Positions 1 to 5,664 of a DNA stretch of 33,915 bases are shown here, piece by piece. The stretch lies in the NCBI GenBank assembly GCA_003280265.1, contig QCFJ01000014.1, positions 1 to 33,915 of the forward strand. Reading direction: 5' to 3'. This DNA is from Prochlorococcus sp. AG-363-G03 (lineage in GTDB: Bacteria; Cyanobacteriota; Cyanobacteriia; PCC-6307; Cyanobiaceae). The translations under genes and the position numbers were made by a program. The notes below the pieces were generated by a model. The model did not search any database, was not told where the DNA came from, and was given only the letters and a program-made list of their open reading frames with translations. Within the stretch, counting starts at the first letter, position 1; each line of letters opens with the position of its first letter.

Positions 1-255
1 AAACTTTTTATAAAACTGATTTTCTGATAATTCAATCTCAAAACAAACTACATTATCAAAGTCACCATTACTATGCATACTAGACATATGATCTTTGATT
101 TCTATATTATCGAGAACCAATCCAAAATCTCTATAATACTTAGACAATATTTTCTTTGCTGAATCGTGATCGGTAAGAAACCGCTAACATAGCTCTGACA
201 GATTTTCCTCATTCAAATTATTAATCATTTTCTGAAAATCATTAAAGCCTTTCAT
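1..255 (-). pseudogene. Partial hypothetical gene with an in-frame stop, running off the left edge
   Basis: On the minus strand an ATG at 255 opens a frame beginning MKGFNDFQKM. It meets a TAG at 186-184 after 23 codons. The same frame then stays open for 61 codons to base 1, with a coding-like composition (RFLTDHDSAKK, later SSMHSNGDFDNVV). This suggests one gene interrupted by a nonsense mutation, or a short ORF followed by a gene with a downstream start. I recognise no family. It lies outside the leftmost ychF-end repeat, so it belongs either to the backbone beyond the island or to another module. Confidence 0.3.
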
Positions 256-451
256 TTGATTTTCTAAGAAGTCGAAGTTATGTATTCATAATTTCTTTTC
301 ATAACTTCTTCACAGCAAATATTGCTTTAGTTAAGTAATCAAATATTCATCATGGTGTAACTTTGATTTAATTAGAGTGCATATATCTATCAAATTCACT
401 TCTAAGAGGCTAAAAGCTCTATTGGAGAATACTGGAACCCCTACTATGAAA

Positions 452-479
452 AGTCTGCTATACGTTGAATAAAAACTCC
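452..479 (-). repeat. ychF 3'-end direct repeat, copy A (att-like)
   Basis: These 28 bases match 5637-5664 perfectly, including the last codons and stop of ychF (core GCTATACGTTGAATAAAAAC on the plus strand). There is no ychF gene body here, only its end. Weaker similarity continues left of the core (shared AACCC and AGTCTG words). It is best explained as an attachment-site duplicate left by an element that integrates at the ychF 3' end. Strand is given as that of ychF. Confidence 0.75.
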
Positions 480-631
480 CTGCAGAAGTTATACCAATTG
501 ATTACGAGCAAAAATCCGTGTTAGACCAAATCGCCAATTTGCCAGAACAAGTTAGAACAGCTTTGCAGAGTTATCTTGAGAACTGCTTAGACAAATCAGA
601 TTTGGAAGACCTATCAAGACACCTCTTCTAG
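473..631 (+). pseudogene. C-terminal fragment of an unknown gene abutting repeat A
   Basis: A plus-strand frame is open from 473, just after an in-frame TAA formed by the repeat, to a TAG at 629-631, giving 52 codons. It reads like the acidic, helical end of a real protein (VIPIDYEQKSVLDQI, then DLEDLSRHLF at the C-terminus). There is no start codon with a plausible upstream region, because its left edge lies in repeat A. A diverged, shorter copy follows repeat B near 2939-2963 (VAPVDYS then stop). I infer that the same gene end was carried next to both repeats. Family unknown. Confidence 0.35.
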
Positions 632-678
632 CGAATATGGAAACTATTTTTCCAAACCAAAAAATTAAATTAGAAAAA

Positions 679-1119
679 CTAATTCACCTCAGTGACTTCT
701 GATAATGCTGCTTTAATGGGCAAAACATATTCTTTGTTGTCAAAATCAAGTATCGCAACTTTTCTATCATCAAATTCATCTTTATAGACGATAGTGAAAA
801 TATGCTGATGTTCTATTTTGGTAAATAATAATCCAATAATTCCAATTCTCGCTGCAAGAGCAGAATTCATTTTTCTTAAACTTGTATCAGAATAATTCCA
901 ATGGACAATGTTTGAATATCTTATTTTATTTGATCTTCCAGAACTTGGAAAATTAAGCTTCATAAATTTATTATAAAAACTAACATTACAAGGGTATTTT
1001 GTATTTATATCTGAAAGGCATTGTAAATCTAAATACTCCTCAGCGGATCTCATATTAGGAATAAAAATTGCATTGAATGCAATTAAAATTGTTGTAATAA
1101 GTGTTTTTTTCATTTTCAT
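679..1119 (-). CDS. Small secreted protein, related to the 2096-2566 product
   Basis: The 146-residue product begins MKMKKTLITTILIAFNAIF, a basic then hydrophobic stretch typical of a signal peptide, so export is likely. The mature part has a pair of cysteines (CLSDINTKYPC), a short hydrophobic GIIGLLF segment, then an alternating beta-like stretch (HIFTIVYKDEF). The same order of elements occurs in the protein at 2096-2566, which I take as a diverged paralogue. It is the last gene of a three-gene minus-strand set, 25 bases after the lipoprotein gene, so co-transcription is likely. The paired cysteines could form a disulphide in the periplasm. No known family was recognised and no function is proposed. 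Confidence 0.7.
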   Translation of the reverse strand: MKMKKTLITTILIAFNAIFIPNMRSAEEYLDLQCLSDINTKYPCNVSFYNKFMKLNFPSSGRSNKIRYSNIVHWNYSDTSLRKMNSALAARIGIIGLLFTKIEHQHIFTIVYKDEFDDRKVAILDFDNKEYVLPIKAALSEVTEVN

Positions 1120-1144
1120 TTGCTGAATTATTATTTTTAAATAT

Positions 1145-2011
1145 TTAAAGCATTTTATCTTCTAAAAATTCTACAATTTTATCTATGGTGTCATAAAAGG
1201 CAATTCTAGTCTGATCAGATTGAGAACCACCACTAAAAATACTTGATCCAGTTATACCATCTAATACATTGGCCCTATCTTTACTAACCAAAGCACTTCT
1301 TCCAGAGAAAGTTTTTGATGCAATAATATCTTCTTCTCTTGTACTAATAATATCAATTTTCAAATCAATCTCAGCATTACTTGTAGTTTTAGTTGATCCT
1401 GCTAAACCACCAAAACCAAGAGCAAGTCCAACTGGGTTATACGAAGTCTTTGTATTACTATTGCTTGAAGATTTCAAAATAACTGGTCTAACTACATAAC
1501 AAGCTGAAAAATCTTTTGCGACTTGAATAACTTCATTTAAATTTTCATCATTAACTATGGAACTTTGTTGACCATACATATTCATCATCATTTGCTGCTG
1601 ATTATTATTTTGGCTAGCTAATAATTCTTTAAGTTTCTTAGATACCTTAAACCAGGCAACTGTTTTAATCCCCTCATTTCTAAAAGATTGATTCATAATC
1701 TCAGTAGCAAAACCTGAAAGGTCAGCACCTGCGCCTGGGACGGGGACTCCATAAGGAGATGCCGCAGAACCAGAGGCACTTGTTACTGGCATCAATACAA
1801 CTTTTCTTTTGGTGTGATACCTAATACCTCTTAGCGTCTCCTTCGAGCCTTCACTAATTGCTTTAGCTTTAAGTAAAACTTCCGATGCCTCCGCTTCACA
1901 AGGATCTCTTTCTACAACCTTAGGAGTCGATGTACAACCAAAAACAAGAGGGGAAAAAGCAAATAACAATGCTAAAGAAATAGCTTTTCTTCTAGTATTC
2001 ACGTGTTTCAA
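1145..2011 (-). CDS. Envelope lipoprotein, CsgG/LpoB-like fold suspected
   Basis: The 288-residue product has a basic N-terminus, a hydrophobic stretch and a lipobox LVFGC with Cys26, so it should be a lipid-anchored envelope protein. The body starts with a beta strand KVVLMPVTSA, then a region like the 'make a complete set, find the N-terminal part of an enzyme' layout of CsgG, LpoB and GNA1162-type proteins (helix ATEIMNQSFRNEG, strand, helix). A low-complexity stretch (NNNQQQMMMNMYGQQ) lies near the middle. A glycine-rich GLALGFGGLAG segment and an amphipathic C-terminal helix follow. The annotated start is TTG at 2011; a GTG at 2002 is an equally good start and still leaves a full signal. 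It sits between two related small secreted proteins, which may be partners. The fold assignment is inference. Confidence 0.65.
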   Translation of the reverse strand: MKHVNTRRKAISLALLFAFSPLVFGCTSTPKVVERDPCEAEASEVLLKAKAISEGSKETLRGIRYHTKRKVVLMPVTSASGSAASPYGVPVPGAGADLSGFATEIMNQSFRNEGIKTVAWFKVSKKLKELLASQNNNQQQMMMNMYGQQSSIVNDENLNEVIQVAKDFSACYVVRPVILKSSSNSNTKTSYNPVGLALGFGGLAGSTKTTSNAEIDLKIDIISTREEDIIASKTFSGRSALVSKDRANVLDGITGSSIFSGGSQSDQTRIAFYDTIDKIVEFLEDKML

Positions 2012-2095
2012 TTTGGATTTACGAAAGGATACAACATCAGGTATTAAGAATAAGGTTCATAAAAAATATATTGAAAAAATAGATATAGTTAGAGA

Positions 2096-2566
2096 TTAAT
2101 CTGAAGAAATATTTTCTAAAAGAACAGGTAACTCTTGTCCTAGTTTAGCGGCTGCTTTCATATTTTTGAATCTTATAAAAGCAGTTTTTTTTCGGCCGCG
2201 ATCATTCTCAAAAGATACACCATAATCAATAGTACCTGATTTTTTTTTAACTAAAAATCCAAGCAAACCAACAGGTCCTAAAAGAAGTGTAGAAACGGTT
2301 CCTACAACAAGATTTGATGATTTTCCAAGATCTTCGTAAACCTTTAAATCAAGAAAGTTTGTTTCATCAACATATAAATAATCAGTAGGAAGATTTGCCT
2401 CAATATGTGTATCAGAAATAGTAACTCTACAAGGATGATAATCAGTATAAAAAGAACATATTGCTTTATGTGTTCCTGCGTTTAACTTTTTAGGTAATCC
2501 ATAGAAAGAGAAAACCAAAAGTATTGAAGTTGAAATTAATAGTCTTAGCTTATTCCGTAATTTCAT
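2096..2566 (-). CDS. Small secreted protein, paralogue of the 679-1119 product
   Basis: The 156-residue product has a signal peptide (MKLRNKLRLLISTSILLVF) followed by a two-cysteine motif CSFYTDYHPCRV. A hydrophobic glycine-rich segment LLLGPVGLLGFLVKKK follows, then a beta-like stretch with a basic patch (GRKKTAFIRFKN) and an acidic helical end. The 679-1119 protein shows the same plan: C-x9-C, GIIGLLF, then a similar strand pattern. It is first in the minus-strand set, 84 bases ahead of the lipoprotein. No known family was recognised. The hydrophobic segment could insert into or lie on a membrane. Function is unknown. Confidence 0.7.
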   Translation of the reverse strand: MKLRNKLRLLISTSILLVFSFYGLPKKLNAGTHKAICSFYTDYHPCRVTISDTHIEANLPTDYLYVDETNFLDLKVYEDLGKSSNLVVGTVSTLLLGPVGLLGFLVKKKSGTIDYGVSFENDRGRKKTAFIRFKNMKAAAKLGQELPVLLENISSD

Positions 2567-2902
2567 AAATAAATTAAATTTAAATAACTAATGATACCAA
2601 GCAATAAGCTAGTAAAAGTAGTTTGGGTAGCAAATTTAATAATTAGGATTTAGCAGTGAAGTTAAATAGTTATTTTTTTAACTAATAGCTAGAGGAATTT
2701 AATGATCTTCGAGGGTTAATCCTTTTGACTAAGCATTAAGTTTTCAATAGCGATGAGAAGCCTCTAAATTAAAAGACAAAAACTGATCTACTCAGTCTCA
2801 AGTGTCTTACGGGTCCACGCAAAAGTACTAAAAACGAGTAAATTGTTAGAAAAAAAATTAGAATTTGTTCTAACACGATTCTTGAGAACCCTTGCTATTA
2901 CT

Positions 2903-2930
2903 AATCTGCTATACGTTGAATAAAAACTCC
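2903..2930 (-). repeat. ychF 3'-end direct repeat, copy B (att-like)
   Basis: These 28 bases match the true ychF end (5637-5664) with one difference, A for G at 2904. Similarity to copy C extends both ways, roughly 2876-2938 against 5609-5673. It includes AACCCTT to the left and AT-ACGTC to the right, so it covers about ten ychF codons plus 3' flank. It separates the lipoprotein module from the metal-responsive module. Confidence 0.75.
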
Positions 2931-3000
2931 ATCACGTCCAGTTGCACCAGTTGATTACAGCTAAAAAATAGGGTTAGACATAAACGCTAAAAAGTTAGAC

Positions 3001-3028
3001 AAAGTTAGACAACCAGACGAGCCATCTT
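3001..3028 (+). repeat. 28-base direct repeat, left end of module 2
   Basis: The stretch starting AAAGTTAGACAACCAGACGA and ending CATCTT recurs at 5531-5558 with one difference in 28 bases. The two copies bracket the three-gene operon in the same orientation. Further GTTAGAC words lie immediately left of this copy. They could be recombinase arm sites or transposon-like ends; the sequence alone does not decide. Confidence 0.7.
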
Positions 3029-3085
3029 GAGATTCCAATAAGTCTTTGAACTGAACTATCATTAAAATTCTTTCGGAAAGAAAGG

Positions 3086-3799
3086 TTACGCGAACCCTCG
3101 CCCTCTGGATTTAGTGACATCACCCACCGTTAAGAAGTGAGTCTGATCACTGCCAACGTCATAAAGAGTGTAATTAGCCCCTGCTCCAATTCCTATCACT
3201 GCACGTTTAGGAAGAGTATGTTCCTGGTTTCGTTTTCCATTTAAATCTTTTACTTTTGAGTCAACTACAGCATCAGTCAACTCAAGATGAAATTGCTGTT
3301 TACTTCTAGCTGTGAATAATCTATTCACATTAAGGCGGGTAATTCGATCAAGAAGAGTAAGTGGAGGTGTTTGCATTGTCAGAATGTCTCCTACATCTTT
3401 TGAGCTTCCATGAATCAAACCACAATCAAGTTCTACAAATCCAAATTGTAGTGATGATATCCATCCCAAATAATATGGATCTACAGCATTCATAAGAGCA
3501 TTGACAACATCGTCTCCTTTATTGAGTCGTAAAGCATCTGCCTTTCTCTCCCCACGGTAACCTGATTCTGCCAATAATTGTTCCTCCCACCAGCCATAGA
3601 TACAGTGAGGTTTCAAATCACCACGATGAGGATTTACTAATCTATTTAAAAGTGCATCACAATTCTTATCTGGTCCTACAACGTCTCCTAAAACAAAAAG
3701 AGTTATATCTCCGCGAGTATTTTTTAAATCTTTTTGAATCAATTCATAGGTCTCAAGATCTCCCATAAGACCACTTAAAAGTGCCCAACGTTCAATCAT
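3086..3799 (-). CDS. Degenerate calcineurin-like phosphoesterase paralogue, probable pseudoenzyme
   Basis: The 237-residue product aligns along its length with its neighbour at 3796-4611 and so belongs to the metallophosphoesterase superfamily. The catalytic motifs are mostly lost. The usual SDxHG reads SGLMGD (residues 9-14), GNHD reads GWWE (69-72), and GHTH is replaced by a segment reading TARSKQ. Only LGD at 37-39 and an IHG remain. I infer no hydrolase activity and suggest a regulatory or partner role, perhaps as a heterodimer. The ATG at 3799 overlaps the upstream stop as ATGA, implying translational coupling; a GTG at 3808 is less likely. The frame is intact and ends with a basic RGRGFA tail, so it appears maintained rather than decaying. 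It is last in a three-gene operon. Confidence 0.75.
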   Translation of the reverse strand: MIERWALLSGLMGDLETYELIQKDLKNTRGDITLFVLGDVVGPDKNCDALLNRLVNPHRGDLKPHCIYGWWEEQLLAESGYRGERKADALRLNKGDDVVNALMNAVDPYYLGWISSLQFGFVELDCGLIHGSSKDVGDILTMQTPPLTLLDRITRLNVNRLFTARSKQQFHLELTDAVVDSKVKDLNGKRNQEHTLPKRAVIGIGAGANYTLYDVGSDQTHFLTVGDVTKSRGRGFA

Positions 3800-4611
3800 C
3801 GTTCGCACACGTGGCTAGCATCTTCAGCCAGTTCAGCAAACTCAAAACCGTTGCTCAAACGCCATGCAAACACATGGGGTAGACCAGCCTCAATAATTGC
3901 CTCACATGTTCGATCAATGTCGTAAGCAACTTCTCTAATCTCAACATCATTCTTTATATCGTCATGAATAACATAGGTAGCATTTACTCCTCCATGACGA
4001 GGTTCTCCGACAGATCCAGCATTTACAATTCTTCTAATAGGTAAAGTCATTTTCATATCTTCTCTTTCACGATCGGAAGCATTTTTAATATTTACGCGAA
4101 TTGATCCATTCCCTAATTCACGAACATATGGGAGATGAGTATGACCGCAAAACAAAGTATCGGCTCCGCTCATTTCAACTCGTTCTAATGCAGCGAATGC
4201 ATCCATATCTGGAAGCAGATACTCATGCTGACTGTTGGGACTTCCATGTACGAATAACGATCTACCTCTTCTAATCGAGGTTGGGAGACTAGCTAGAAAT
4301 TCTTTGTTTTCATCAGTCAACTTCTCCGTTGTCCATTGATGAGCCATATGCCCTCGCCTTTCTGCAAGCTGAGATGGATAGCTGCAATCACAAGCATCAA
4401 GACCATCAATTATGTCTTCATCCCAGCAACCCTGACAGGTTTCTATCTTCCTATCTCTAATAAGCTCAACAACTTCATTTGGCTGAGGACCATAGCCAAC
4501 AAGATCGCCAAGACATGTAATGGTCTCAATTCCTTGCCGATCAATATCACCTAGCACAGCTTGCACTGCTGAGAGATTGGCATGTAAACAAGAAATTACT
4601 GCGTGTTTCAT
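3796..4611 (-). CDS. Metallophosphoesterase with Cys at two metal-ligand positions
   Basis: The 271-residue product has the order of motifs of calcineurin-like phosphoesterases of the YfcE/COG0639 kind: LHANLSAV, LGDLVGYGPQPN (34-45), FVHGSP (120-125), GHTHLP (156-161) and NAGSVGEPR near the end. Two motifs are altered. The usual SDIHGN reads SCLHAN, with Cys8 where the Asp ligand belongs. The usual GNHD reads GCWD, with Cys62 for the Asn ligand and Trp63 for the catalytic His. A CDC motif follows at 74-76. I chose the ATG at 4611, five bases after the upstream stop, since the residues before it do not fit the family. It overlaps the next gene by four bases. It probably binds metal, with zinc favoured by the Cys substitutions and the operon promoter. 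Activity is uncertain. Confidence 0.8.
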   Translation of the reverse strand: MKHAVISCLHANLSAVQAVLGDIDRQGIETITCLGDLVGYGPQPNEVVELIRDRKIETCQGCWDEDIIDGLDACDCSYPSQLAERRGHMAHQWTTEKLTDENKEFLASLPTSIRRGRSLFVHGSPNSQHEYLLPDMDAFAALERVEMSGADTLFCGHTHLPYVRELGNGSIRVNIKNASDREREDMKMTLPIRRIVNAGSVGEPRHGGVNATYVIHDDIKNDVEIREVAYDIDRTCEAIIEAGLPHVFAWRLSNGFEFAELAEDASHVCER

Positions 4612-4615
4612 ATCA

Positions 4616-5404
4616 TCAAGTTGAATAACTAGGCTGCATTTGTGTATCTCTAAGAGGGGCTTGATGAAGCTCCAAAACTGAATCATTCAAGAGACAAAGC
4701 TGAATAGTTGATTCAATTCGTGCGGAGTCAAGATTTTTCCCTTGAACAACGAGTTCAGATATTCTTGTAGGTCTACCACTAGGAGGTGAGACAGTATTAA
4801 GAGGTAAAAATTGCGAACCTTTTTGGCTAACAATCCAGTTAAAGAACATAGATCTACCATCGGGGATATTCATCAAGGCTTTAGCTCTATAAACATCTCC
4901 ATAAGCACCATTAACCAGCTCGAACCAAAAGGTATTCAGACTAGGTGGATCCCAAACATTCCGATGAAGCTTGAACCTGCATGATTCAATTTGATTGAAA
5001 TTTAATGTGTCATTAATGGGTAATTCCCTATCACGTCCAAAATGAAGGTATTTATCTGGTTCGAGGTTTAAAGTTGCAAGTTGTTTGATTACGCGCGGAT
5101 CAATTCCAGCCAAACCAAGCTCTTTAGGAATTCTAAACTGAGGAAGCTCAATCAATATAAAAGAATCATCTTGATGCGAAATAGAGTCTGCACTGGACCT
5201 TGATAAATCTATTAATTGAGGAATTTGATCTTTAAGAAAGGCATAGTCAATATCTGTAGAAGCTACTTGCTGTAGATCAATATCTCCGTAACCAGATAGA
5301 CGCAAAAAACCACAACGACCTTTGTGTGACTTGAGATTATGAAGAATCCAATTCGTTTTGCCACAGCCTGGCGATCCTGAAATCAGCCACGTATTGCTGC
5401 CCAT
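4616..5404 (-). CDS. Divergent CobW/COG0523-type P-loop protein
   Basis: The 262-residue product starts with a strand and Walker A loop, WLISGSPGCGKTNW (loop at residues 10-17). It has a Walker B-like strand FILIELPQ, and a C-terminal part resembling the CobW C-terminal domain (VNGAYGDVYRAKALMNI, then a strand with FFNWIVSQ). COG0523 proteins are G3E GTPases that handle metals, often zinc, under Zur control. Two hallmarks are missing: no CxCC metal motif follows the P-loop and no NKxD base-specificity motif is seen. It is also shorter than the usual 300-400 residues. I prefer the ATG at 5404 over a GTG at 5413, since it places the P-loop as in relatives. It is first in the operon, directly behind the Fur/Zur-type box. 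A role as a metal chaperone or sensor for the two downstream proteins is inference. Confidence 0.65.
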   Translation of the reverse strand: MGSNTWLISGSPGCGKTNWILHNLKSHKGRCGFLRLSGYGDIDLQQVASTDIDYAFLKDQIPQLIDLSRSSADSISHQDDSFILIELPQFRIPKELGLAGIDPRVIKQLATLNLEPDKYLHFGRDRELPINDTLNFNQIESCRFKLHRNVWDPPSLNTFWFELVNGAYGDVYRAKALMNIPDGRSMFFNWIVSQKGSQFLPLNTVSPPSGRPTRISELVVQGKNLDSARIESTIQLCLLNDSVLELHQAPLRDTQMQPSYST

Positions 5405-5420
5405 ACAGCACACAAATCAA

Positions 5421-5436
5421 TGTATAAGAATATACA
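5421..5436 (-). promoter_or_regulatory. Perfect inverted repeat covering the -10 region of the module 2 operon
   Basis: TGTATA-N4-TATACA is a perfect palindrome. On the minus strand it contains TATATT (5434-5429), a good -10 hexamer about 25 bases ahead of the ATG at 5404. It could simply be an AT-rich promoter core or a second operator beside the Fur/Zur-type box. Confidence 0.4.
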
Positions 5437-5449
5437 CTGGATATGAAAA

Positions 5450-5464
5450 CGATAATCATTATTG
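5450..5464 (-). promoter_or_regulatory. Fur/Zur-type operator ahead of the COG0523-phosphoesterase operon
   Basis: The stretch CGATAATCATTATTG is a near-perfect 7-1-7 palindrome and agrees at twelve of the fourteen arm positions or nearly so with the general Fur-family consensus TGATAAT-N-ATTATCA. It covers the -35 position for a -10 TATATT at 5434-5429 on the minus strand, where a bound repressor would block transcription. COG0523 genes are classic Zur targets, so Zur is preferred over Fur or PerR, but the sequence alone cannot separate them. Confidence 0.6.
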
Positions 5465-5530
5465 TTTTATTACCTAGATATTTGATTATTTAGACGCCCT
5501 GTCTCAAAAAAACAACCTTTCGCGTCTCAA

Positions 5531-5558
5531 AAAGTTAGACAACCAGACGAGACATCTT
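5531..5558 (+). repeat. 28-base direct repeat, right end of module 2
   Basis: This copy matches 3001-3028 at 27 of 28 bases (A for C near the end). More GTTAGAC words follow at 5578-5584 and 5591-5597, between it and ychF-end repeat C. The repeats therefore sit just inside both ends of the three-gene module. Confidence 0.7.
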
Positions 5559-5636
5559 TAAGAAAAACAGCGAAAAAGTTAGACAAAAAAGTTAGACAAG
5601 GCTATAATTGAATCGCTGAAAACCCTTGGTATAACT

Positions 5637-5664
5637 AGTCTGCTATACGTTGAATAAAAACTCC
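5637..5664 (-). repeat. ychF 3'-end direct repeat, copy C (native gene end)
   Basis: This copy is part of the intact ychF gene. It covers the codons for the last residues (EFLFNV), the TAG at 5645-5643 and six bases of 3' flank. Copies A and B to the left repeat it without the rest of the gene. Integration here leaves ychF whole, as is usual for integrases that target gene 3' ends. Confidence 0.75.

Larger units (their letters stand above)
2567..3085. other. 519-base gene-free junction with repeat B and gene debris
   Basis: No convincing complete gene lies here. The stretch holds the presumed promoter of the module 1 operon at its left end and ychF-end repeat B at 2903-2930. A plus-strand frame is open from about 2771 to the TAA at 2921-2923 and ends in LLYVE, as do the corresponding frames at repeats A and C. 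GTTAGAC words occur at 2973-2979, 2994-3000 and 3004-3010. It looks like the junction between two inserted modules. Confidence 0.6.

Noticed and set aside
2790-2830. Possible structured RNA around a TTACGGGTCCACGC stretch
   Set aside because: No convincing stem or known family could be seen.
4612-4686. Upstream extension of the phosphoesterase gene
   Set aside because: It would overlap the preceding gene by over 70 bases and add residues unlike the family; the ATG at 4611 directly follows the upstream stop.
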